Source of the DNA: Acidimicrobiia bacterium
GTDB taxonomy: Bacteria; Actinomycetota; Acidimicrobiia; IMCC26256; PALSA-555
NCBI GenBank assembly: GCA_009694435.1
Contig: SHUY01000008.1
Location: 1-38,676, forward strand
Direction of reading: 5' to 3'
Length of the DNA stretch: 38,676 bases
The position numbers and the translations under genes were made by a program. Of this stretch, positions 32,356 through 38,676 are shown in pieces. Under the pieces are notes generated by a model. The model made no database searches, was not told the DNA's origin, and worked only from the letters and a program-made list of their open reading frames with translations. Position 1 is the first letter of the stretch. Each line of letters starts with the position of its first letter.

Positions 32356-33450
32356 TTAGGCCGAGTCAAGAACAAGATCGGCTAAACGGTTGCGCTGGTA
32401 TCCCTGATAACCAAGAAGTATGTCGTTTTGTTTGGCCCGCTTATAATAAAAATGGGCGTCACAGTCCCAAGTGAAACCTACTCCCCCGTGAACTTGAATA
32501 TCTTCCGAGGACACGAAGATGGCAGCCTCGCCGATAAAACCTTTAGCCATTGCTACGGCTCGTTCTCGTGCGGGGTCGTCAACATCAGAAGTCCAGGCGG
32601 CGTAATGCGAACCAACTCGAGACAACTCAAGGCGATGCAACATATCTACTGCCTTGTGGCGTATGGCTTGGAATTTTGATAATGGTCGGTCAAATTGAAC
32701 TCTAACTTTGGCGTATTCGACCGCCAAATTGAGTGATGCATCGCACGCGCCTACGAGTTCGGAGGAAAGCATTACCGCGGCATCATCAACAACTCGATTC
32801 CAAATCTCGGTGTGGTCGCCTAGCGGCCCAATAGCCTCAGCGGGAGTTTCGTCAAGTTTTAGATAAGCCGCTTTGCGAGTGGGATCAAGAGTGGGAACCG
32901 CTTCGGCTTTTGGTGCTTGGATCAAGAAAGATCCAATGCCGTCTTCGGTGCGAGCCGCCACAATTACCCAGTCGGCGCTGTGACCATCAAGCACCATTAT
33001 CTTTTCGCCCGACAAAACCCAGTCGGCACCCTTGCGCCGAGCGCGAGTGCGCACTCGCTTTATGGGATCGCCATGACCTTGTTCTTCAATCGCCACCGTG
33101 CCCCGCAGCGTGCCCGAGGCCAAAGCGGATAACAGATCGCTAGCCCCTAAACGCTGAGCCGCCAAAGTGGCGAACACGGCCGAAGAAAAGAACGGCCCCG
33201 GAAACGGTAAGCGCCCCATTTCTTCCATGACTACCGCCATGTCGACTAGACCCAAGCCCAAACCACCGTGCTCTTCGGCAATCAAAAGCCCCGGCCAACC
33301 CATGTCGGCGATTTTCCGCCACATCTCGTCGGTAAAGCCCCGCTCGTCGTCGGCCATAGCTCGGGTGTAGGTACCCGAAGCCTCGTTGGTCAAAAATGAC
33401 CGGACGGCATCCCGCAGAGCGTCTTGGTCATCGGAGAAGGTGAAGTCCAT
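32356..33450 (-). CDS. Acyl-CoA dehydrogenase-like subunit lacking the catalytic base
   Basis: 364 residues with the ACAD fold and MDFTFSDDQDALRDAVRSF N terminus, EMGRLPFPGPFFSSA, QVHGGVGFTWDCDAHFYYKRA and the short ending GYQGYQRNRLADLV. There is no GTxEIQR-type motif and helix G (VMLSSELVGACDASL) lacks the HER glutamate, so it is probably the smaller, non-catalytic partner of a heterotetramer. Its partner is probably the divergent ACAD at 33577. GAGGA precedes the ATG by about six bases. The fused CoA-transferase gene follows 20 bases downstream on the same strand. Confidence 0.88.
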   Translation of the reverse strand: MDFTFSDDQDALRDAVRSFLTNEASGTYTRAMADDERGFTDEMWRKIADMGWPGLLIAEEHGGLGLGLVDMAVVMEEMGRLPFPGPFFSSAVFATLAAQRLGASDLLSALASGTLRGTVAIEEQGHGDPIKRVRTRARRKGADWVLSGEKIMVLDGHSADWVIVAARTEDGIGSFLIQAPKAEAVPTLDPTRKAAYLKLDETPAEAIGPLGDHTEIWNRVVDDAAVMLSSELVGACDASLNLAVEYAKVRVQFDRPLSKFQAIRHKAVDMLHRLELSRVGSHYAAWTSDVDDPARERAVAMAKGFIGEAAIFVSSEDIQVHGGVGFTWDCDAHFYYKRAKQNDILLGYQGYQRNRLADLVLDSA

Positions 33451-33480
33451 GTCGATTCCTCTTTTCTGAGCGATTTAGGT

Positions 33481-33502
33481 AACCTGACACGGATGTTAGT
33501 CA
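33481..33502. promoter_or_regulatory. Candidate operator with half site shared with the ETF promoter
   Basis: AACCTGACACGG followed by ATGTTAGTCA lies in the 126-base gap between the divergent ACAD pair. The first 12 bases match the thiolase/ETF gap (AACCTGACATGG) with one difference, and TAGTCA follows in both, after four extra bases here. A GGTAAC..ACAC motif also occurs twice in this gap (from 33478 and near 33523). Confidence 0.4.
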
Positions 33503-33576
33503 ATGCCCTCTGACCTTGCTATGGTAACGCTAACACCAAATCGACGCATCTGAATCTAGCCGGACAGGAGCCAAAA

Positions 33577-34785
33577 ATGGACTTCGCTCACACCCCTGAA
33601 GATGAAGCTTTCCGCTCAGAGTTGCGAACTTGGCTTGACGTCAACCTGCCTAAATTCTTGGCCGACTGGGGTGGCGACGAAGATCCGGGGGGCGGTCGGC
33701 AAGGTGGCATCGCTCGGTCGCAGGATCGGCGCAAGGACTGGCAAAAACGGCTCGACGAGGGTCGCTGGGCGGCTATCAACTGGCCTCTTGACTGGCACGG
33801 ACGCGAAGCCACACCGGTACAAAACGTTATTTACTCCGAAGAAATGGCTCGAGTGCGCGCGCCGGGTATCTACAACGCCAACGGTTTATGGCAAATCGGA
33901 CCGATGATCATTCATTGGGGTAACGAAGAGCAGCGCAATGAATGGCTGCCCGGTATTCTTTCTGCGGAAGAACATTGGTGCCAAGGGTTTAGTGAACCAC
34001 AGGCCGGTTCTGACCTCGCCAACTTGCGCACAACCGCAGTGCTAGACGGTGATGAATACGTAGTGAACGGGCAAAAAATATGGACTTCTACTGCGCACTT
34101 GGCTAAGTGGGGATTATTTCTTTTGCGCACTGATCCGACCGCAATTGAGCGAGGTGCAAAGCACGAAGGAATAACTGCTTTCATTATTGACATGGATACA
34201 CCCGGAATTGAATGTCGTCCCATTCGCGACATAGTGGGTGAAGAAATGTTTAACGAAGTTTGGTTCACCGATGCACGTATTCCTGTAGCGCACCGACTCG
34301 GCGAAGAAGGCGCGGGCTGGAAAGTAGCCATGGGGACTCTGGGCCACGAACGAGTAGGCACCGCGGGGTTGGCCATCACGATGGCCGCCGATTTGCGAGC
34401 AATGATCTCGGCGGCACGGGCAGTCAACCCTGACTCGCTTAACGATCCGGAAATTCGGGAGCGGATCGCTCGGGCCTATACCGATATTGAATTCACTAAG
34501 TTGCTTAACTACCGCGCGCTAACAAAGATTATTAAGGGGCAGAAAAACTGGCCAGAAGTTCCGTTGGCAAAATTACAGTGGAGCCACTTGGCGCAAACTT
34601 TGGCCGAATTAGCGATTGATCTCCTTGGCCCTTCGGGTCTACTCGCTAAAGGTGGCCCCGGAGCGATTGACGGCGGGAGTTGGACTCGCCTTTACAGCTT
34701 CCAGCGCTACACCTCGATTGGTGCGGGGGCAACCGAAGTACAAAAGAACATCATTGCGGACCGCGCGATATTTCCTCGTACTTAA
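33577..34785 (+). CDS. Acyl-CoA dehydrogenase, catalytic-type subunit (FadE26/29-like)
   Basis: 402 residues. WCQGFSEPQAGSDLANL and VVNGQKIWTSTAHLAKW form the flavin region, helix G reads GTLGHERVGTAG with a candidate base Glu, and the C terminus is TSIGAGATEVQKNIIADRAIFP. The N-terminal half has a charged insertion (GGDEDPGGGRQGG, about 30-43) typical of the larger subunit of FadE heterotetramers. The ATG has CAGGAG about eight bases upstream. It is divergent from the 364-residue ACAD that lacks a base, a probable partner. The LLM oxidoreductase follows after nine bases. Confidence 0.9.
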   Translation: MDFAHTPEDEAFRSELRTWLDVNLPKFLADWGGDEDPGGGRQGGIARSQDRRKDWQKRLDEGRWAAINWPLDWHGREATPVQNVIYSEEMARVRAPGIYNANGLWQIGPMIIHWGNEEQRNEWLPGILSAEEHWCQGFSEPQAGSDLANLRTTAVLDGDEYVVNGQKIWTSTAHLAKWGLFLLRTDPTAIERGAKHEGITAFIIDMDTPGIECRPIRDIVGEEMFNEVWFTDARIPVAHRLGEEGAGWKVAMGTLGHERVGTAGLAITMAADLRAMISAARAVNPDSLNDPEIRERIARAYTDIEFTKLLNYRALTKIIKGQKNWPEVPLAKLQWSHLAQTLAELAIDLLGPSGLLAKGGPGAIDGGSWTRLYSFQRYTSIGAGATEVQKNIIADRAIFPRT

Positions 34786-34794
34786 ACCTCCACC

Positions 34795-35667
34795 ATGCGA
34801 CTCGGAATTGTTACTCCGGTCGTAACTCGACTACCCCGTGCTCATTCACGCTGGGAAGTAGACGCAGGTATTAAAGAGATTGCTCGTATCGCTACTGAAG
34901 CCGAGCGGTTGGGCTACGACCATCTCACGTGCAGTGAACACATTGCCGTGCCTAATTCGGTTGTCGCTACTAGAGGGGCGACCTACTGGGATCCGTTGGC
35001 CACACTGGGGTTCATCGCGGGGTGCACCCGCACTATTCGACTAGCGACCTTTGTACTCGTATTGGGTTATCACCACCCGTTAGAAATAGTGAAGCGTTAC
35101 GGAACCCTTGATGCAATAAGTGAAGGGCGAGTGATTCTTGGGGTTGGGGTTGGCTCTTTAGTAGAAGAGTTCGAATTACTAGGGGCATCGTTTTCTGATC
35201 GCGGTAAACGCGCCGACGATGCCCTAAGAGCACTGCGAGCCTCGTGGGGTAAGTCCGTTCCGGAATATCACGGCGAATACTTTGATTACTCCGATATGAC
35301 AATTGATCCCGTAGCCACTAGCACCACCGCGCCGATTTGGATCGGTGGTCAATCAGCCCGTTCGTTGGCCCGAGCAGTGGAATTCGGAGAAGCGTGGGCT
35401 CCATTTGGACTAAAACCTAACGAAGTAAGCCAACTTTTAGCCGCCGCAGAGTCGAGCGCTTCGTGGAGTCAGCGGACTAAACCGCTTGAGGTGTTCCTTC
35501 AACCCACTCCCCCCCTTGACCCTGTCGGCGACCCCGAAGCCACTCGGCGCACACTGAACGAATGGATAGCCGGAGGGGCGACGGGGCTTACTTTGCGTTT
35601 CGTGCATCACTCGCTTGACCACTACTGCGAACAACTCGAGGCGCTGCCGACGCTACTGACCAGCTAA
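34795..35667 (+). CDS. LLM-class F420-dependent oxidoreductase
   Basis: 290 residues, a luciferase-like (bacterial luciferase fold) TIM-barrel protein. Visible features are the N-terminal MRLGIVTPVV, ERLGYDHLTCSEH, ATFVLVLGYHHPLEIVKRYGTLD, GRVILGVGVGSLVEEFELLG and PIWIGGQSARSLARAVEFG. These patterns are typical of actinobacterial F420-dependent members, which use the deazaflavin F420 as hydride carrier. It implies an F420-producing host. Start ATG at 34795, nine bases after the ACAD, with no Shine-Dalgarno, so expression may depend on coupling to the ACAD. Its TAA stop overlaps the TAG stop of the convergent epimerase gene (CTAA shared). Confidence 0.88.
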   Translation: MRLGIVTPVVTRLPRAHSRWEVDAGIKEIARIATEAERLGYDHLTCSEHIAVPNSVVATRGATYWDPLATLGFIAGCTRTIRLATFVLVLGYHHPLEIVKRYGTLDAISEGRVILGVGVGSLVEEFELLGASFSDRGKRADDALRALRASWGKSVPEYHGEYFDYSDMTIDPVATSTTAPIWIGGQSARSLARAVEFGEAWAPFGLKPNEVSQLLAAAESSASWSQRTKPLEVFLQPTPPLDPVGDPEATRRTLNEWIAGGATGLTLRFVHHSLDHYCEQLEALPTLLTS

Positions 35668-36464
35668 ATCGCAGTATTAATCGCCCAGTGAAACTTCGCG
35701 TTGATCACGAGGGGGCTACCTGGATTGACCACTCGGGCGTTGAGGTTAAACGAGTCGGGTGGGTCGGATTGAGGCTCGACGCACAAGGCTAAATCGGGCT
35801 CGGTGTAGACAACCATGCACTCACAATCAGATTCGATAGTGAGCGACCCCAATTCGGGCCAGCGTAATACTGCCGCCGGTTCTCCTAACTTGGTAAAGCA
35901 GTCGTCCCACGGCGGCGGCGCTATGGGAACCAATTCTCCACTAGGTATCCCTTCACCGTCACGGTGGTACATGCGCTCCGCGTGAAGTTCTAGTTCGACT
36001 GAGTCGTCGCCCTGGGGCGTCCGGTGCCACCACGGATGCCAACCGCACGATACGGGCATAGGGCGATCACTTGCGTGAACTTCCATAGTTAAAGATAGAG
36101 AGTTGGGCTCTAACTCAAAGCGCTGCATTACCTTCCCGCCAAAAGGCCACGGCTCAACTAAATCAGTCGATAGCTCTAGATGAGTGAGGCTAGAACTATC
36201 TATCTTCCACGATTGATCTCGCACTGTCCCGTGAATAGCATGCGGCGCTTTATTGCACGGCAATTGATAATCATCTCCGGCAAAAGAAAACTTTCCGTAA
36301 CGAATGCGTCCCGCCCACGGCGCCATCGGAAATAAGCCGTGGTTGTGGTCATCAATCTCAGGGGTAACGAGCAGATCTAGATCGCCGACCGCCAATTTCA
36401 AGATGCGGCCACCACCGTTTTCATCGACAACGACTCGAACCGAGCCGGCGGAAAGATTAATCAC
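35664..36464 (-). CDS. Aldose 1-epimerase (mutarotase)-like protein
   Basis: 266 residues from the GTG at 36464. The ORF track starts further upstream inside the thiolase gene and its N terminus is a shadow. Motifs include LFPMAPWAGRIRYGKF, AIHGTVRDQSW with a catalytic His, SCGWHPWWH with a second His, and CVEPQSDPPDSFNL with the catalytic Glu. It probably interconverts alpha and beta anomers of a hexose or related sugar. It is two bases after the thiolase stop, so it is cotranscribed. Its presence in an acyl-CoA gene island is unexplained and may reflect packing rather than function. Confidence 0.88.
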   Translation of the reverse strand: MINLSAGSVRVVVDENGGGRILKLAVGDLDLLVTPEIDDHNHGLFPMAPWAGRIRYGKFSFAGDDYQLPCNKAPHAIHGTVRDQSWKIDSSSLTHLELSTDLVEPWPFGGKVMQRFELEPNSLSLTMEVHASDRPMPVSCGWHPWWHRTPQGDDSVELELHAERMYHRDGEGIPSGELVPIAPPPWDDCFTKLGEPAAVLRWPELGSLTIESDCECMVVYTEPDLALCVEPQSDPPDSFNLNARVVNPGSPLVINAKFHWAINTAI

Positions 36465-36466
36465 GA

Positions 36467-37654
36467 TTAGCCGAGGCGTTCGATGACGGTGGCGTTGGCC
36501 TGACCGCCGCCTTCGCACATTGTTTGAAATCCGTAACGACCCCCAGTGGCTTCTAGGTGATTGAGCATGGTGGTCATGAGCCGAACCCCGCTCGCTCCTA
36601 GCGGATGGCCGATAGCAATAGCCCCACCGCGGGGATTGAATTTTTCGGGATCAGGGCGGAACTCTTTAGCCCACATAAGAGCGATGGCCGCGAAAGCTTC
36701 GTTGCACTCAATGGCGTCGAAGTCGTCAATTTTCATTCCTGTTCGATCAAGAAGTTTTCGGGTTACTGGATTAGGCGCCGAAAGGACGAGCACTGGATCG
36801 TCAGCCAGTACCGCGAAGTGCACAAATCGAGCACGAATTGGTAAACCCAATTTTTCGGCCATCACCCGGTCGGCGATCAACATGGCAGAAGCGCCATCAC
36901 TCATTTGCGAAGCGTTACCCGCAGTGATGTCGGGAGCCGGTTGATCTTCTGATTCCCACGCGGGGGCCAACCCGGCCAAGCCTTCGATAGTGGTAGTGCG
37001 ACGAATTCCTTCATCGTGAGCAAGAACTTCACCAGTTGCTTCACCATTTTCATTACGGATTGGAACGGGAATTATTTCGTTAGCGAAAAATCCTGAATCG
37101 GTATTTTCCGCTGCTCGGCGCTGGCTTTGGTAAGAAAAAATGTCCATCTCTTCACGAGTTACCCCAAACCGGTCGCCTAATACTTGGGCCACCCAAAACT
37201 GGATCCCCAGCACTCCCCCACACGCTTCAAGAAATGCGGGAGAAAACGGCCCGATTCCACCGCGAGCGTTGCTCGACATGGGTGTACGAGTCATTGACTC
37301 AACGCCACAGGCGATTGCGATGTCGTAGGCGCCCGCCATTACTCCTTGGGCGGCGAAGTGCATGGCTTGCTGCGAAGAACCGCACTGGCGATCGACGGTA
37401 GTAGCGGGTACGTGCGGAGGAAGCCCCGCGGCGACCCACGCGTTGCGAGTTACGTTGCAGCCCTGTTCACCGGCTTGGGATACGCATCCCCCCACCACAT
37501 CATCGACTAAGGCGGGGTCGAGGTCATTACGGTCAAGAACAGCAGTAAGAGCATGGGCCAAAAGATCGGTAGGGTGCCAGCCTGATAACGCCCCTTTGCG
37601 TTTCCCGATCGCGGTCCGGCCAGTATCGATAATGACTGCTTCCCTTGTCTCCAT
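36467..37654 (-). CDS. Thiolase (acetyl-CoA acetyltransferase/3-ketoacyl-CoA thiolase)
   Basis: 395 residues, a complete degradative or biosynthetic thiolase. The nucleophile is Cys91 in TVDRQCGSSQQAM, the histidine is in AIGHPLGASGVRL, and the C-terminal Cys is in MCEGGGQANATVIERLG. All catalytic residues are present, in contrast to the thiolase at 29513. It cleaves 3-ketoacyl-CoA to acetyl-CoA and a shortened acyl-CoA, or does the reverse. The ATG follows GGAAAG by a few bases. It is divergent from the ETF gene across 139 bases containing a perfect 9-base palindrome, and it is the first gene of an operon with the epimerase-like gene. Confidence 0.94.
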   Translation of the reverse strand: METREAVIIDTGRTAIGKRKGALSGWHPTDLLAHALTAVLDRNDLDPALVDDVVGGCVSQAGEQGCNVTRNAWVAAGLPPHVPATTVDRQCGSSQQAMHFAAQGVMAGAYDIAIACGVESMTRTPMSSNARGGIGPFSPAFLEACGGVLGIQFWVAQVLGDRFGVTREEMDIFSYQSQRRAAENTDSGFFANEIIPVPIRNENGEATGEVLAHDEGIRRTTTIEGLAGLAPAWESEDQPAPDITAGNASQMSDGASAMLIADRVMAEKLGLPIRARFVHFAVLADDPVLVLSAPNPVTRKLLDRTGMKIDDFDAIECNEAFAAIALMWAKEFRPDPEKFNPRGGAIAIGHPLGASGVRLMTTMLNHLEATGGRYGFQTMCEGGGQANATVIERLG

Positions 37655-37740
37655 TTCTTTCCAGCCCTTCTATTAGCGAGATTCTTATTCTTTGAACAAT
37701 GATTAACTAGAGCCACTGGGACTGCCAATAAAATCCCTAC

Positions 37741-37764
37741 GAACCTGACATGGTAGTCAGGTTC
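37741..37764. promoter_or_regulatory. Perfect palindrome, candidate operator of thiolase/ETF divergon
   Basis: GAACCTGAC-ATGGTA-GTCAGGTTC is a perfect inverted repeat with 9-base arms and a 6-base centre. It lies 86 bases from the thiolase start and 29 from the ETF start. TTGGTCAACC follows at 37769-37778 and matches the half site of the palindrome at 8895. The element looks like a dimeric repressor site, and no regulator gene is nearby. Confidence 0.6.
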
Positions 37765-37793
37765 TCATTGGTCAACCGAGATTCGGAGAGTTC

Positions 37794-38676
37794 ATGCGTA
37801 TAGCCGTGCTCGTCAAGCAGATACCGGCCTTCGCCGAGCTGAAACTGGGCCCTAATGGCCGGCTGTGGCGCGATGGAGTCGAGCGAGAAATGAATCCGTA
37901 TTGTCGCCGGGCAGTAGCTCAAGCGGTGGAATTAGCCGCCGCGGTGGGTGATGGCCAGGTAACCGCGTTTACTCTTGGGCCGCCCGTTGCCGACGAAGTT
38001 TTACGAGAGGCTATTGCTTGGGGTGAACAAAACGCGGTGAGCACGACCGGCGTTCTTGTTAGTGATCCTGAGTTTTCTGGTTCTGACACTCTAGCTACCG
38101 CAAAAACCTTGGCTGCGGCGCTAACCCTTGAAGGTCCGTTCGATCTTGTATTGACGGGCCTCAACTCGGTTGATTCTGATACTGGTCAAGTGGGGCCCGA
38201 GATCGCCGAATTGCTTGATCTACCTTTCGCCGCCGGAGTTCGTTACTTGAGTGTCAAGGGGGCGACGCTGCACTTACGCGGTGAACACGACGACGGTTGG
38301 GCGCAACTTAAAATAGATCTCCCCGCAGTCATCTCTTGTGCCGAACGGTTAATAGACCCATGTAAAGTTGACTTCGATAGGCGTGAACTAGTTGACCCTA
38401 GCTTGATGAAAACACTTAGTGCGACCGACTTAGGACCAGGGCCGTGGGGTGAAGCGGCTAGCCCAACCCAAGTTGGAGAAACTCGAGTTCACGCCGTAAA
38501 CCGCGAACAGGTAATGCGGACTGGAACCATCGTCGAGCAAGTCGATCAGGCGATAGCAGCGCTAACTCGTCGTGGAGCACTCGATAAAAAATTACCCCCA
38601 GACAATTCATTAACCCCGGCCAAAATTCCACCTCCTCGTACCCCCAATACGGGACTTACTATCGGCGTATTAGTAG
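37794..38676 (+). CDS. Electron transfer flavoprotein, beta subunit fused to start of alpha (3' end outside window)
   Basis: This ORF is missing from the track because it has no stop in the window. From the ATG at 37794 the frame is open for 294 codons to the last base. Residues 1-262 are EtfB-like, with MRIAVLVKQIP, the linked ELAAAVGDGQVTAFTLG, LTGLNSVDSDTGQVGPEIAELL and a VDFDRRELV-containing tail. A Pro-rich linker (about 265-285) then leads to NTGLTIGVLV, which resembles the first strand of EtfA. So beta and alpha appear joined in one polypeptide. The protein should accept electrons from the neighbouring ACADs and pass them to ETF-quinone oxidoreductase. It is divergent from the thiolase. 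Confidence 0.85.
   Translation, partial: MRIAVLVKQIPAFAELKLGPNGRLWRDGVEREMNPYCRRAVAQAVELAAAVGDGQVTAFTLGPPVADEVLREAIAWGEQNAVSTTGVLVSDPEFSGSDTLATAKTLAAALTLEGPFDLVLTGLNSVDSDTGQVGPEIAELLDLPFAAGVRYLSVKGATLHLRGEHDDGWAQLKIDLPAVISCAERLIDPCKVDFDRRELVDPSLMKTLSATDLGPGPWGEAASPTQVGETRVHAVNREQVMRTGTIVEQVDQAIAALTRRGALDKKLPPDNSLTPAKIPPPRTPNTGLTIGVLV

Noticed and set aside
33912-34427. 171-residue minus-strand ORF
   Set aside because: It is a shadow of the FadE-type ACAD gene, with composition caused by codon bias and no recognisable motif.
37737-38164. Two minus-strand ORFs (37737-37922 and 37919-38164)
   Set aside because: Both are antisense to the clear ETF coding frame and have no homology-like features.
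1-38676. tRNA genes, rRNA, CRISPR arrays, insertion sequences or prophage genes
   Set aside because: I found no cloverleaf-like or direct repeat-spacer pattern, transposase or integrase motif in reading the window.

Overview
The window looks like a chromosomal segment from an actinobacterium of roughly 50% GC, most plausibly of the Acidimicrobiia (Ilumatobacter-like or aquatic lineages). The reasons are an F420-type LLM oxidoreductase, an MmpL-like exporter, many FadE-type acyl-CoA dehydrogenases (ACADs), a free-standing DUF35 protein beside an SCPx-type thiolase, GTG/TTG starts and several starts without a Shine-Dalgarno. This placement is inference from gene content, not from a marker gene. 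The DNA is very compact. No gene-free stretch exceeds about 140 bases, and many convergent pairs touch or overlap. I saw no tRNA, rRNA, CRISPR array or insertion sequence.

Layout. 1-5.4 kb: the end of a cation-efflux transporter, then a minus-strand run read right to left: acyl-ACP thioesterase, GT2 glycosyltransferase, YdjC/ChbG deacetylase, PIG-V-like GT-C mannosyltransferase, SDR, gamma-carbonic-anhydrase-like protein. The GT2-deacetylase-GT-C trio is translationally coupled and resembles known polyprenyl-phosphate aminosugar modules. 5.4-12.1 kb: MmpL-type transporter, ACAD, a diiron ferritin-like protein sharing a palindromic promoter region with that ACAD, Aat and an MFS exporter. 12.1-19.2 kb: AlkA-like glycosylase, alkyl-sulfatase-like metallo-beta-lactamase (MBL) protein, flavin amine oxidase, SDR, molybdopterin oxidoreductase and a second MBL hydrolase. 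19.2-38.7 kb: a dense acyl-CoA catabolism island with P450, five ACADs, an acyl-CoA ligase, citrate synthase, a crotonase, a CaiB CoA-transferase, DUF35 plus thiolase, a fused family I CoA-transferase, an LLM oxidoreductase, an aldose-epimerase-like protein, a second thiolase and the start of an electron-transfer flavoprotein that appears to fuse beta and alpha subunits.

How it fits together. The island holds an activating ligase or CoA-transferase, a P450 for oxygenation, several dehydrogenases that pass electrons to ETF, crotonase and thiolase or aldolase steps, and citrate synthase to take up acetyl-CoA. It resembles actinobacterial pathways for branched, steroid-like or terpenoid acids, but the substrate cannot be read from sequence. 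Two ACAD pairs look like heteromeric enzymes in which only one partner carries the catalytic base. Several intergenic spaces hold inverted repeats that could be operators for this regulon. The main candidates for new biology are the aminosugar-lipid trio, the ETF fusion, the crotonase lacking both catalytic glutamates, the thiolase with GEP in place of GHP next to DUF35, and the palindromes.
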